In this document: piece after piece, positions 1 through 12,800 of the stretch
Numbering within the stretch: the first letter of the stretch is position 1
Layout: each line of letters opens with the position of its first letter
Assembly: GCA_016490735.1 (NCBI GenBank)
Contig: JAEMWC010000254.1
Location: 288,501 to 352,500 of the forward strand
Direction: 5' to 3'
Origin: Pachyseris speciosa
Taxonomy: Eukaryota; Cnidaria; Anthozoa; Scleractinia; Pachyseridae
Length of the DNA stretch: 64,000 bases
The notes under the pieces: model-generated
Seen by the model: only the letters and a program-made list of their open reading frames with translations
What the model was told of the DNA's origin: nothing
Database searches by the model: none
Made by a program: the position numbers and the translations under genes

Positions 1-1259
1 CTTGATGCTAATAATTTGTATGGTTGGGCTATGAGTCAATACCTTCCAACAGGCGGATTCAGATGGATGACACAAAAACAGATCAGCAAGTTAGACCTGG
101 CTAAGTATGAAGAAGACAGCAACAAAGGTTTGATTCTTGAAGTTGACCTTAAATACCCCAAGAGTTACATGATCTGCATAATGACTACCCACTTGGGCCG
201 GAAAAGATTAAAGTGACTGGGGACATGCTATCAGATTATTGTAAGAAAATAGCTAGCAAATTCAATATATCAACTGGTCTGGTACATAAACTGATACCAA
301 CATTAAGCAACAAAGAAAAATACGTGCTCCATTATAGGAACCTCCAATTATATACTGATCTCGGTTTGAAAATAACTAAAGTCCATCGAGTATTAGAGTT
401 CAATCAGTCCGCGTGGCTCAGACAGTACATCGACTTCAACACTCAGAAAAGAACTAGCGCAAAAAATGCCTTTGAGAAAGACTTTTTCAAGCTGATGAAT
501 AACAGTGTATTTGGAAAAACGATGGAAAACCTCAGAAAGCGAGTAGACGTCAGATTGGTGACTGATGAGAAGAAGTTATTGAAATTAGCTAGTAAACCCA
601 CTTATGTTAGCAGTAAAATCTTCGATGAAAATCTAGTAGCTGTTCATAAGATAAAAGAAACACTTACTTTAAACCGGCCAGCATACGTGGGGATGTGTAT
701 TCTAGACCTTAGCAAGACACTGATGTACGATTTCCATTACAACTACATCAAAGAGAAATATGGAGATGAAGCAAAATTATTATTCACAGACACAGACTCA
801 CTGACCTATGAAATTGAAACCCAAGATGTCTATAGGAATTTCTGGAATGATAAAGATAAATTTGACAATAGTGACTACCCTGAAAGCTCACCTTATTTCA
901 ATAAGACTAATAAAAAAGTTATTGGTAAGATGAAAGATGAGGCTGCTGGAGTCCCAATATGTGAATTCGTAGGACTGAGATCGAAGATGTATAGCTATAT
1001 TAAAGATGATCAGAAAGGAGGAAAAACAGCAAAAGGTATTAGGAAGAATATTATTAAGAATAACATCAAACATGAAAATTATAAAGAGACACTATTTGAT
1101 AATAAACAGATGCATCATAGAATGAAAACAATCAGAAGTCAGAACCATCAACTTGGAAGTTATGAGATAAATAAAGTATCACTCAGCTGCTTTGACGACA
1201 AGTGGTATATTCATGATAATGGCGTGACAAGCTATGCGTATGGACATTATGAAATCTAG
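1..1259 (+). pseudogene. polB: Polinton DNA polymerase B, C-terminal half, frameshifted
   Basis: This is a family B, protein-primed polymerase (Polinton type) that would copy the element. The window opens inside palm motif A (DANNLYGWAMSQYLPTGG). Motif B (KLMNNSVFGKTMENLRKR) lies near 490-540 and motif C (FTDTDSLTYE) near 785-815; the C-terminal GLRSKMYSY and KTAKGI segments follow. The first frame (16-216) and the second (213-1259) are parts of one protein, and the frame changes at about 155-165 next to a run of C and A. The same frame change is present at the same place in the second copy at 40564-40572. The ATG at 225 of the second frame is an internal methionine, not a true start. As it stands the gene is interrupted. 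Confidence 0.88.
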
Positions 1260-1542
1260 CTGTTGACGTCACGCCATATGATTTGCCTAGTTCAGGATAG
1301 TATTTGTTGGGGGGTTTCCCTTTCGAATGAGTCATCAAACTACGTCAGATTTTTCGCTTTTTACACATGCGTATTATTTTTTATCTTTGTAAATTTCATT
1401 TATGTACCACAAGCATAAAAATGAAAATACAAACGAAAATATAAGGGTTGTTTCACACAGATAAAGTGTGGCTTGTATACAAAGTATCTAACGATTGGAA
1501 AAAGCGGGGGCCTTTCGTTAGCGAAATGTATACAAGCCACCC

Positions 1543-1579
1543 CGTGGAATAACGAAAAACCCCCGCCGTTATTCCATGG
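1543..1579 (+). other. Conserved stem-loop downstream of polB
   Basis: The arms GTGGAATAACG and CGTTATTCCATGG pair around a C-rich loop. The equivalent hairpin in copy 2 lies at 39144-39183. It stands 280-320 bp after the polB stop, so a transcript end or processing signal is possible. Confidence 0.5.
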
Positions 1580-1635
1580 GTTGAAAAAATAAAAAAAAAT
1601 AAAAAATGAAAAATAAAAAATGAAAAATAACAAAA

Positions 1636-1726
1636 TCACCCTGAGATGGTGTCGGATTGTTGGGTAGAGCTATAGTTAAGCTTCGGCCTCTCAGAAGTGC
1701 CGGTTCAATCTCAAGCCGGAGGGTGA
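1636..1726 (+). other. tRNA-like segment inside Polinton
   Basis: A 7-bp closing stem (TCACCCT with AGGGTGA) bounds 91 nt that contain a B-box-like GGTTCAATCTC within a CCGG/CCGG stem and an A-box-like GGGTAGAGCTATAG. The T loop would be too long (about 12 nt) for a normal tRNA, so this is a tRNA-like or SINE-head sequence rather than a tRNA gene. Copy 2 has the same structure on the other strand at 38974-39066, with the closing stem kept intact. Confidence 0.45.
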
Positions 1727-1855
1727 AAAAACAAATAAACAAATACTTGGCCTCAAGAGGGTCTGATAGGGCCAGAGCGGAGTGGTGGTGGGAACATAAA
1801 TGATAGTGCTCTGGTGGTGTGGTGGTGGGAATTCAAAAAAAAAACAAACAAAAAA

Positions 1856-1915
1856 AACCTCTCATGAGGGACGGGTGGTGATTCAAATTCCAAATTAAGT
1901 CCCTCATGAGAGGTT
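1856..1915 (+). other. Long stem-loop, CTCATGAG arms
   Basis: The arms ACCTCTCATGAGGGAC and GTCCCTCATGAGAGGT form a perfect 16-bp stem around a loop of about 27 nt. The same structure is found in copy 2 at 38793-38852. The inner octamer CTCATGAG is itself a palindrome. Confidence 0.55.
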
Positions 1916-1974
1916 CTGGTGGCCACCAGTTTTGCTATTTTTTTCTGCATCTTTAATTGCTTCAAATAATAGCT

Positions 1975-2261
1975 ATAGGCGATGACTCATTTCCTGTTTT
2001 TCCGAGAATGTCACGCTTGGTGATTTTTCCGAGAAAGTCACGCATTTTAATAAACTATAGATGAAGTGTGCAGACCTTGGTTCCATCAGATTGAACAACT
2101 ATAGATTCCATCAAATTAAATAACTATATATTCCATCAAATTAAATAACTATATATTCCATCAAATTAAATAACTATATATTCCAGAATACGAGACCAGA
2201 AGGCGAATAGTGTTTGGGAAAACGAGATCAATTGATTTCGTACCCCAAACACTATACTACT
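1975..2261. repeat. Polinton copy 1 terminal inverted repeat
   Basis: It runs from ATAGGCGATGACTCAT to the terminal CACTATACTACT and matches, inverted, the left end of copy 2 (38423-38754). Inside it the 25-bp unit with core TTAAATAACTATATATTCC is repeated in tandem between about 2095 and 2185. The bases after the end (GACCAC) would be one copy of the expected 6-bp target duplication. Confidence 0.85.
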
Positions 2262-3501
2262 GACCACTACATATCAACCTCGTACCCAGGGTCTTAGTTG
2301 CCCTTGACCAGCGATCGGGAAACGAGCGACCCTGGAAAGATCCGATTTGAAAGTCCGAAAAAATCGGACTTCCGACTGAACTGCGCTACTTAGGGTTCAG
2401 AGAGTATGTAAGAGTCCTGTTTTACTTCCGTTAATTTCAATTGTTTGAAAAAGCCAATCAGAATCGTCAACCTATCGGATCTTTCGAGAGTCGCTCTTTT
2501 CGCCAAGCCTGCGCAGTACGGAGCGAAGACTCGAGGGACGAGAATGACTACATATAGTTTTGTTCCCAAAGAGTTCTTGTTACGGATAGCAAGGATTGAA
2601 ATGGGCTAAAATTGGTGTGATATCATTCTCTTTGGCTTTTAGCAGCACAGCGTTGACCTATTAACAGGAAAATCCTCATAATAAACTGTGGTGAAACTAC
2701 AGTGTTCATTCACTGACTACTAAACACGTGATTTGTTTTAAGCATGCGCAATGCTGCAGCTTCAAGGCTTTCCTTGTATTTGTATTGTTTTCGTGTAGTC
2801 AAGTGAAACAAACTAAAGCTTTTTTAAAATTAGAAGTCTGTGACTTTTCAAGCTATACGCAATGCTAAACTTTGAAGGCATACATCGTATTTACATCCGT
2901 TCCTTGTGGAAAAGTGAAATAATCTAAAATCGCAAACTTTTTCAAATGACTAGTCAGGTGATTTTCTCTTGGCAAGCAGAAAGCTAAAGCTTTAAGGCTT
3001 GCATCGCATCTACATCGATTACGTGAACATGTTAAGTAAAACAATCTAAAAACGTAGCCTTTTCAAACACAAATGATGTGATTTTGAGGCACTCGCAGCG
3101 GTTCAAGGCTTGTATCGCGATCACAACGTTTTCGCGTACAGGAGTGAAATAACCGAAAACTTAGACTTGTTAAAACCACTGGTCATGTCATTTCTACAGC
3201 CAGGGCTTATGTCGAATACTCCTCATTTTTGTATGCACAAGTAAACCAACCTGAAACAGCAAGCTTTTGACTGCGCATGCGAGTGAAAGTGGACTGGAGA
3301 GCGGGAAATTTGTGCCCGTACACAAAACAAAAAAGGCCAAACTACCATAATTCCTCGAAACTTTGCATTTTCCCTAAAATTAGTATGGATGACTTATTTA
3401 TGAACCCTGGTTTTCATTTAATGTAGTAAAAACATTTCACGTTAATATAAAATCGTACCACCGTACCACTGGGCTAAAAGAAAAAAACAACAAACCTTCA
3501 C
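2262..3501. other. Intron or flank with a foldback element, no exon seen
   Basis: No exon is recognised. From about 2279 to 2541 lies a sequence with ends CTCGTACCCAGGGTC and GAGGGACGAG, internal inverted segments (AAGTCCGA/TCGGACTT) and coral-MITE character. The rest is unique-looking AT-rich DNA, probably the intron of the fibronectin gene that starts on the right. Confidence 0.45.
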
Positions 3502-3813
3502 CATCCGTCCTAACAATTACTGACTGATTTGTGGGACCAACACCCTTGTTTGTTCGAGCTGCGATGGAGATGTTGTAAAGCCTGAATATCTTTAACCCAG
3601 TAATCTGGGTTCCATTCACTAGGCTCCTGTTTTTTGTTAAAAGTCTTCCGTCAGCTGTGAATACATCGCTTGCATTAGCTTCCCGGAGGAAAAGTGTGAA
3701 ACCCTGCAGATGACCGAGTGTTAGCCGAGGCTCTTCATGGTAGTTCCAGTTTACTTCAATGACGCTTGAGCTGACATTGTACGCAGCCAGACTGTCAGGG
3801 GAATTGATAGGCA
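3502..3813 (-). CDS. FN3 exon (fourth FN3 domain)
   Basis: This phase 1-1 exon is preceded by GTATTTTCAG and followed by the donor GTGAAGG. It encodes a whole fibronectin III domain: VPINSPDSL start, strand B VIEVNW, strand E TGLKIFRLYNISIAA and the RTNKGVGPTNQSVIVRT end. Several N-x-S/T sites suggest glycosylation. The next exon should lie to the left but none is visible before the Polinton end. Confidence 0.8.
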
Positions 3814-6800
3814 CTGAAAATACACATAAAGAATAAGAGCGATTAGTATGGAACAGTCTTCAACTGAGATTCGGTAGTAATTCTCGTTTACTTGTGTTTT
3901 GCCTCAGTTCGTCATGTGATTGGCTGGAAAAACTCGTGCTACGTTTCTCAACCAATGAGAAGGGAAACCAAACTCATTCGTGACATGCTAGCACGCACTT
4001 TCCCGCGCTTCACGCCGGATACATGTGACTGCTTCGAATTCTGATTGGTTCATTGCGCTGAGTGCGTTTGTTGTGATTAGCCAGAATCGATAATCGCTTT
4101 AGGAGACCTTTCAATCGCGTGCCGTAAAACCAAAACCAAAGCAATTACTCTGATCAATCACAACAGAAGAAAGCAGTGCAATGAGCGAATTAGAATACGA
4201 AGCAATTACATGTAGCCAGCACAAAGCGCGGAGAAATACGCGCGTGCAAGTCACGATTGGTTTTGGTTTTGCTTCTCATTGGTTAAGAAAGTGGTGCGAG
4301 TTTTCCTGGCCAATCACAGAACGAAGCAATGCAGAACCAAAGCAAAACGAGAATTACTTTTGACAGTCAGTTGAAAATCGTTCTACAGAGGGTATGCAAC
4401 CAGTCCCTGGAGATTAGAATGACAATGGGTTGGCGGCCATGTTGGTGGACAATGACAAAAGAAGTTAACGAGAAATTTTTTGTTCACAGTACACCAACAT
4501 GGCGGTGAGATGACGTGCATACGCCCTATACTTCCTGGGTGGTTTCTCAATAGACCGAACACCATTTGAAATGTTCTACAAAAGCAAACATATTTGTAGG
4601 TTTTATTCAATAAACATCATCGTTGTTGCTTTAGTTTCTCTTTTAAAGAAGCACTTTGAGCAGAGGTTTTCCCCATCGACAAGAAGTGAAGAAAAATCAA
4701 TTGTCCGTATATAGCTAGCCTACGAGCAAGCTCTCTCGGGCGGTGGGGGGGGGGTGGAAGGAGGGGAACCCCTATCCCCGGAGAGCTTGCTCGCAGGCTA
4801 ATATATAGCCGGACAATTGATTTTTCTTCACTTCTCAAATCGATGATGGTTTTTGTCGATGGGGGAAAACCTCTGGTCAAAGTGCTAAAGATGTAAGCCC
4901 AAGGAAAAAAGGCAACAGTTGACATGAATTACCGGATCCATCCGTCATCTGATAGACTTTGTTGCTTAACGGGCCTTCGCCTTTCCGCGAAAACGCTGCC
5001 ACCTGAGAACCAAGAAAACAAAATTCATCACTGAAAAAGACCAACATGAGGAACTGGTATAAGCGTTTCAAAAGAGAGAACCAAAACAATCAAGTTCTAC
5101 TTCGATTCGTTCTGCGTTGGTCCCATGCTGAAGTTAGACTGCAATCAGTGTCTTCCTACTCGAAACGTTGATGATTTATGGTGTGTATAATGAAAACAAT
5201 CTGTCAACTTTGTCAAACATTTTAAATTACTTTTGCTGAACTTAAAAGAAATACACATTTATGAAATTTATATTTTGTAACTGGGAAATTTACAGTCAAC
5301 CAACAAAAACATTAGATCTGTAATGCGCACTGTATCTTGTAAGAGATACCGCGAGAAACATGAGCCCATAGTAGACTGAGGAAGTACTTTTTCCTCCCAT
5401 CCTCCAATCTTACCATCCTTTCGCTCGAGTGATCTGCGAAAAAAAGCCACGACTTCTCGCGGTCTATGCTGTCGTAAGCTACTCGATGTAATTAGTAAAC
5501 TGCTAACCTCACCACCAACAGACATTTAATAAGAAAAGATTTTGTTCCATCTGTGATGTACCCAATAACCACTGCTCCTTTGTCACTTGAAGTTAGTGAT
5601 TTAGTTACATTAGTGTTGTAAGAATACACACCTGTACTGAATAATTCTGGAAAACCATCAGTCCTGTAAAATTAAACGGGTACACATTCGAGCCAACAGT
5701 TCTATTCCACACCACTTGGCCGCTGTCCGTCTGCTGGAGCTGAACTCTGTACCCAAGAATAATGCCATTTCGGTGAAGCAATGGGACTTGTTCCCAGGAG
5801 GCCTCCAAAGAGCTTGAGTTGACCATGATCAGGTGTATGCTGGCAGGTGAAGCAGATGGAACTGCAGAGATCAAAGGGTTTGGAATTAATTATAACTGAT
5901 GCCTATTCATAGGTGTACGGTCCGGGGGGAGGGGGGCTGGGAGGCTGCAGCACACTCCCCCCCCCCCCAAAAAAAAAATTGGGGGCAACTCAGATTTTGG
6001 GGGGCAGCAAGAGAAATTTGGGCAAAGCCAATTTTTAAAGACGTTTCCATCTTTTTTTTTCGAAGAGAGAGATAGATATTTTCTACTTTAACCTGAGGTA
6101 GGAAATACTCTGAGCTTTGGGAAATATCTGTCACAGTGAAACATCTGATAAAGAAAACTTCTCCCGCGTTGCTAAATTTTGCAAAATCGACGGCGAGATT
6201 TCTGGAAGCCGAGCCGAGAAAATGTAGGCGATGTTTCGTCGTGTGCGCGGATTAGGCTACATGTACATGACTTTTTCAGAAATGCTGGAGACAATGCACG
6301 AGAATAATCTCCTTGATATGTTTTTAGAATTTCCTAATGTGGTACATACCCTTCCAGTGATACCTCCTACATCGTGTTCTGCAGAGCGATTATTCAGTGC
6401 GTTGCGCAGATTTAAAACTTACCTCCGCAGCACCATGGGGCAACAACGTGTCAGTAACATCGCACTTATTAACATTCAAAGGGCATATGCCAACTCTGTA
6501 GTCATGGGTCGTATCATTGATGTCTTCGGCCGTCGAAATGGCAGAGACAGCTATTTCTTTTAACGTGTTTTATGAGCTCGTATGATAGATTCATACACCC
6601 AATGCAAAAATGGCTGTCTTTAAATTATTCTTTTGTTCGTATTCAAAATAACCTCACTGACCTTGTTTTTGAGATCAAAATTCTAAAGAATTTGTTATCC
6701 AAAACGAGGTTAGTGAGGCTATTTTGAATACGAACAAAAGAGTAATTTAAAGGCAGCCATTTTTGCACTGGGTCAATATGTAAGAATATTTTCACTTCAT

Positions 6801-9800
6801 ATGTAGGCCTATGGTAGTGCATCGCATGACCCTCGTTTCTTTTCGACTGTGTCGTAAATATTTGGGCAACTCGCGAGAATTTTTTGGGCAAATGTTTCAC
6901 CCCCCCCCCCCCCTGGAAAAAATTGCCCGTATGCCTATGGTTTTATGAAATACATCATCGGTGGTGCGGGTGAAATGTTTCAGATGAAAGCTACTTACCA
7001 ACACCCTCCTATGCTTAATCTGTTTATTTATTTTTATTTTATTTATTTTTGACCGAATCGCAAAATAAAAAAATAAAGTGTCATCATTCAAATATACATT
7101 CCTGTGATGCTGTTTTTGAGGCTGTACAGGAAAGTTCTAACTTTCGAGTCTGTAGGTGAAACCCTTGAGTGTTACCATTGAAAAGAAGGCTATCGAAAAA
7201 TACTTCCATGTGATGCTGTTTATTAGCTGTGTATGATGGTCCTAACAATTTAGTCTGTGGATAAATCTTTGGGCGCGTTCCTTCGATCGAAAATTGCATT
7301 GAATCGTTCTTTTCCTTGCGGTTTTCTTTGTTTCTGAGTATTTTACCAGACCATGTTAGTATGTTTGTATTAGCAGTTGCAGTGCCTAAAGTGTGACCAT
7401 TCAAATGAAAGCTACTAAACGCTATTTGTTTCGCACTATTCACCAAAATCATGCATATTCAAACAGTTTGGCTTTCGTAAAAGAAAGGATGGTAGTGTCT
7501 TACCATCATCGAGAGTCATAACTGTCCGTTTAGTATACTTCCCAGGTCCTGCTGAAGTCCTGCCGGCCACCCAGACCTTATAGAGCCAGTGCTCGTAGAG
7601 TCCTGTAATCGTGTAATTCGTGGCATTCAGCCCCACATTTTTGAAACCATGGGAATCACCACGTGGATAAACATCTTCATCCCAGTACACCCTGTATCCG
7701 ATCAAAATACCAGGCACTTTATCCGGTGGAATTGTATGATTCCATTGTACGTAAATAGTGGTGGAGTTTGTACTGTTATTGGTAACAATATCAGGGCCAA
7801 TGCTGGGCACTGTGGGAGAACACAGGAAAAACAGTTATTTCCGCGGCGTTTATGTGGCATGGCAACCGTATCGGGCGCATACCATGACTGGTTCCGGGGG
7901 ATAGGAAGAGACATGGCGTGGGCTGCTCGATCTATCACTTTAGAAGTTTGTTAACCTAATAAAATGATTGAGTAGATCACTGGTCACGGCATTCGAAAGG
8001 CCATGGGTTCTTTTCTCCTCGAGGAATCAGTTTTGCTACAACTTTCGCTATCACCCCACAGGACACTTCAACAAATTACTGATCCTAGTATACCTACAAG
8101 ACGCGTGCTATTTATGAATATAGTCAAACAAAAGGGCTTGCTACGAGTCGCCGGGTGATCCAATGTTAACTATACGGAAAGTCTTGGGTTCAACTTCCAT
8201 CGGAGACTCAGATTTTCTCTTCCATTGATCGCGTATACTAATCAGTTATTTGGATGTAAATTCTGCAATTTTGGTATAGAGTGTTTTCACATGACGTCAC
8301 GGCGGCCATGTTGGTGTTCCAAAACAAGAAACGGCAGTCATGTTGGTGTTCCAAACTAAACCTCTGGGAATTGAATTCTATTTTTATGCAAATATTTCTT
8401 ATGTTTCAGTAAACCAATATGGCCGGTAGACACGTGAATGAAAACGCTCTATAATATGCACCGGCGTTTGGGGGATAATGCGATTCTGGTTGGTGTTCTT
8501 TGACCTTGATTTTTTGCAAGAGTCTGGTTTCGTGTTGGCTCAGCATGATCCTCATCTTTACCATCTTCATGTCCCACGCGGGAAGGGGGAAGACTGAGTA
8601 CCTGCCCCGCTTAAGCATTGGCTAAACGATCACACATTTTGTCCAGCATCGTGTTTCCTAAACACAACGATGGTTGACTAAATGGACAAACAATGTTGAC
8701 CAAACGCAAGACAAAGTGAGTCCACAAAACGATTTTTGCGTATTACTGCTGAAATTTGACGTTATGTAGTTCATTTGGTTGCTTTTTACCAGCTGTGCAC
8801 GCTTTGTTGGTAGGGGTGGCTAAACGATCAAACATTTGTTCCTAACTCAAAATGTCCGATGAAAATGTTTGATCTAGATCAAACATGGAAAACCATAACA
8901 GCAGTGCAAGGTTGAGAGAGGCGGCTAGACGGTCAGACACGTATTAACTAAATACTCTGACACTTAAATAAAGTTCATTCATTCATTCATTTATTCCGTC
9001 CGACACGAGGCTGGATGAAGATGTTTGATCGTTTATCCGGGGCTTTCGTTTTGTGGTCTCTCGACGTACTATTTTAGCGCAAAAATAGCGGACTGTTCAC
9101 AGTGTAAGCCTTATACTCAGACTCGCGCTCCGACTTCTGATTAGCTGATTAATCATAACTATAACAAATTCTAGAATCTGATTGGCTATTACAAGCTATG
9201 ATTATATATAGCATTAATAGAACAGTGTACCCGTCACGCGGACGTCATTGGACAGTACGCGCCATCACTTGTGCTATAACAGGGTGGTTGTATGGCTTCT
9301 ACAAAGTGTTTTCACATGACGTCACGGCGGCCATGTTGGTGTCCCAAAACAAAAAAATGGCGACCATGTTGGTGTCCCAAAATAGACCTCTGGGAATTGA
9401 ACCCTATTTTTTATGCAAATACTTTCTTTTATCTCAGTAGACCAATATGACCGGTAGTCACGTGAACGAATCGCGAAGTTAATGCATCTCTTGTTTGTAA
9501 AGGAGTTCATTTTATGGACATTATCCATTTCAATTTTGTTATAGGTATGATTTAATGGTAAAAGAACTTCATGCTGTCCTATTCGGTCGGTATCCATACT
9601 CGTGACTCGACAAATCAGAGTCCCGTTTGTTTATCACCCGTATGGTTACAGACCGAATCGGACTCCACTCAGTCTAGTTACTATTATAAACTACGAGTAC
9701 TCGGACGAACCACTGAAAACATTAATCTCTTTATTTACCCCATTCTTTTGTTTTAGCTTGAATCGCTTCTGAAACGAGGCCTGCGGACTTGAAAGATATA

Positions 9801-12800
9801 GCCACAACACGAAAGCTGTAGTTGGTATAAGGTTGCAGAGGTATCCATACCCCATTTGATCCCGGGGGATTTCTGCGGTGAAGTTTTGCCGCCCACTCCG
9901 AATTGGGATCGTCAAGATTTTTGTACAGTACTCGGTAGCCGTAAAGATAGTTCTCGTCTTCATCTTCGATAACCGGATCCATGCGTATAGCGATAGAGTT
10001 GTGGCGAATGACACGAGCAGCATGCTTTTTGGGTACCTGGCAAAAAACTGAAAACAAAAAGGATCCAGTTAATTGTAAAAATAATTATACGGACAACAAA
10101 TTCCGTTTGCGGGAACACTTGAATGAAGTTTTGTTGCCGACGACAAATTAAGTAGGAATTATTTTTAGAGAAGCCAGATATATTTAAGCCTTCCGTGGAT
10201 GAAAATATTTATCCACGAGGGGCGTAACAGTAACTCACATTCGAAAATTACCTTCGGTTTACTGGATCTAGTTACATTGTAATTGTTATATGTACGTACA
10301 AAAATGTGCGCTACACACAGTTTCCAAAGATACGAATTAGAATTTCCACATTGTAAACTAGTAGATCACGTGTTTGGTTTTCTTCCTGGAAACGCAGCAT
10401 TGAGCAGGTTCAAAGAAATTTACAGGTGATGACATCGAATATAATGGTAAACATGTTATGTCTGCTTCTTGCATGTTTGCATCACGCGTTTTGCTTTTCT
10501 TCAACGGAATGGTAAAGAGCGAAGAAAATGTATGAAACAAAGTATGTACGGCCTTTTTCGTTGTTGGGAAAAGTCAACGAATGGTATGGTGGTGCATTTT
10601 CCGAGGGAACTGGGGGAAAAGCTACAGAATCAAAGACTAAGCAAGAAGTGATGCATTATTGTAGAGATTCTCTCGAAGAGCTAATCTTCTTTCCACTTGG
10701 TCGCGACTACGTTAGTTATGGAGAAATGCAATGCGTAAAATTTAATGAAACTAGATGCATCGACTATCAGTAGCATAACCGTCAAGATAATGAAAGCAAC
10801 ATTGCTGAAGCTAAGTCGTGATTTTGTTTGTCAGTGGGTGAAATGCGTTACTCGTGGGTGTGTCGCGAGGGGGGGGGGGACTATCAGATATCAAACAGAT
10901 ATCAAACCCGCTCTCCAGTCAAGGATTATCAGAGCTTAATAGACAATTCCATTTGGTGGAGTTTATTCGATATAACGGTAGTGTTTGTTGGTCTACCTGT
11001 GGTAGCATACATGTATGATGGGATAGGGTTATTACATGTGTGTGGAAGAAACGGCGGGAGCAAAGTTGTTGTTATTAAACGTTATTGAGATTCAATTCGA
11101 ACGTGGTAAAAGTACTACAATAATTACACTTGAAGAACGAGGAGACAGACGCTCTTTGAGAAGTAAAGATACTCTCTTACCAAGCCCTTCTTTGCCGAGT
11201 GGGGTGAAGAGTTTGATCCGACAATTTCAATTTTAAAAAACTATATACAGACTTACAGTTATCATCACTGATACAACCGGCCTCATCAAATGTGCCATGG
11301 GATCCGAAGAAGCTTCCATTCTCCAAGGCAAGTTGGAGAGTAAGAATTGATGTCCACTGTACGCGTGTAAACGTCAGTTTAAACGATATTGAAGCATTCC
11401 CACCACTGTTGAAGCAAAACACAAAGGATTAAAGAAATATTCAAATAACTGGAGCAGCGTACAATGCTATTTCTGTTGCGATTTGTGATATGAAGTAGCT
11501 GCAGGATAATTTCACGGAGCTCAGGGAGTAGTATGTACATCAATCTCGTACCCAGTGTCCTCAGGCTCTTTGGCCAGCGGTTAGTCATCAGGAAGACTCT
11601 GGGATAATGGAAGTTTTTCACCCCAGGATTTCTGGAGTAAAACAATGGGAGCCATTACGGGCCAGCCAATGAAAACATTTTTTTCCCAAAACAATTCCAT
11701 TATTCCAGAGTCTCTGCTGGCAACTAACCGCTGGCCAAAGAGCCTGAGGACTCTGGATACGAGATTGTACGTACATGCTATCAGCATCAGGGGAGGCGGA
11801 GGGTGTCTCAATGCAGGAGGAAGATGTCTCAAACCATGTGTGTTTTGCTGTTGTCAGGTATGCGATATTATGTACCCTATAGCAATGTACTATGAAAAGG
11901 TTATCAAACGGAATAGAAGAAAAAAATAAAACCTTTAACTGCTTCACCAACAAGGCTCTCTGGAGGTGGTGTAACAGTCATTGAAGCATGCATACCGTAT
12001 GTCGCATGTACCATCAAAGGGGAAAACGTACCGAGATTATGCTTTGCCAAGGAAGAAGAGCGCAGTGTTCAAATGTCTCTAATAAGACTTCTGCTAAGCA
12101 ATCTGTCGCAAGGCGAGGTATCTCACGGGTCTATTTCGTTTTTCCTGTTTACCTCGAGTTTCTTCATTTTAATCTCATGGTCATAGCTTTTATAAAAACC
12201 AAAAATAAACCCAAGTTTCGTCGTAGGCCCCTTTAGCAACCAGCTTTTCAATGTCACTATTTTTTCCACAATACTAAGCTTGACGTTTTATCTCTTTTGC
12301 TGACAATGTAGAGATTTAGTGATGCTGCTATCAGAAGTGACATTTTCTATGACCAGTGTTCGTGTCGTGCAACAATTACTTTATACATTGCACGCTCACC
12401 TATTTGAGATCGAAACGTTTTTAATTTTCTTGAACTTTGAATCGCCGCTGAATAACTCCTGTACCTGAAATAGGAATGAAACTTGTAAGATGGTAATCAA
12501 AGTGGTTATGGACCACTGAACGCTTTATGCATTTGGTCAGCGGATTCACAAAATGTCTAACAGGAATTGGCCGAGCGAAGAAGGGAAATTACACCTATAA
12601 CTTTCAAACTGGCAATTCGCCAATTGTTCGAGTTAAAAACGGTGGAAACCTGCCTTTTTCAGAGATGTAGTGGGGTGTAGGTCTCTGAGCGCCTAAAACA
12701 TAAGTAGCCCAAACAAACACCGTATTTTCGGGATATACTCTTACTGTAGCAGTGAAGTTTGCCTTCCATGGGTCCACTTTGGAAGCATTGTAGGCGAGAT

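Larger units (their letters stand above)
1260..1974. other. Non-coding Polinton segment between polB and terminal repeat
   Basis: No credible reading frame is present. The stretch holds T- and A-rich runs, two stem-loops (1543-1579 and 1856-1915) and a tRNA-like segment (1636-1726). All of these recur in the inverse orientation in copy 2 at 38755-39468. Conservation of a non-coding block in both copies suggests a role in the element, such as replication, packaging or an RNA, but the sequence does not say which. Confidence 0.6.
1..2261 (+). mobile_element. Polinton/Maverick copy 1, terminal part
   Basis: Only the end of the element lies in the window: the C-terminal half of protein-primed DNA polymerase B, about 700 bp of non-coding DNA, then a terminal inverted repeat ending in CACTATACTACT at 2261. 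The same succession, in the opposite orientation, forms the left end of the complete element at 38423, and the polymerase reading frames of the two copies are nearly identical. The two copies thus have their polymerase ends facing each other across 36 kb. The other end of this copy, and so its target-site duplication, lies outside the window. Confidence 0.9.
5908..6939 (+). mobile_element. hAT-like non-autonomous element with transposase remnant
   Basis: The ends CATAGGTGTACGG (5908-5920) and CCGTATGCCTATG (6927-6939) are imperfect inverted repeats. Each is bordered inside by poly-C/G and a poly-A/T-rich GGGGGCAA or TTGCCC-type segment. Between them lie the transposase fragment 6231-6563 and a nested foldback 6596-6775. 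No clear 8-bp target duplication is visible. It sits in the intron between the FN3 exons 7809-7504 and 5861-5632. Confidence 0.6.

Noticed and set aside
1636..1726. A true tRNA gene
   Set aside because: The T loop is about 12 nt and no normal anticodon arm can be drawn; only a tRNA-like label is supported.
4181..4363. Plus-strand 60-residue frame
   Set aside because: It lies wholly in a foldback MITE inside an intron of the opposite-strand gene.
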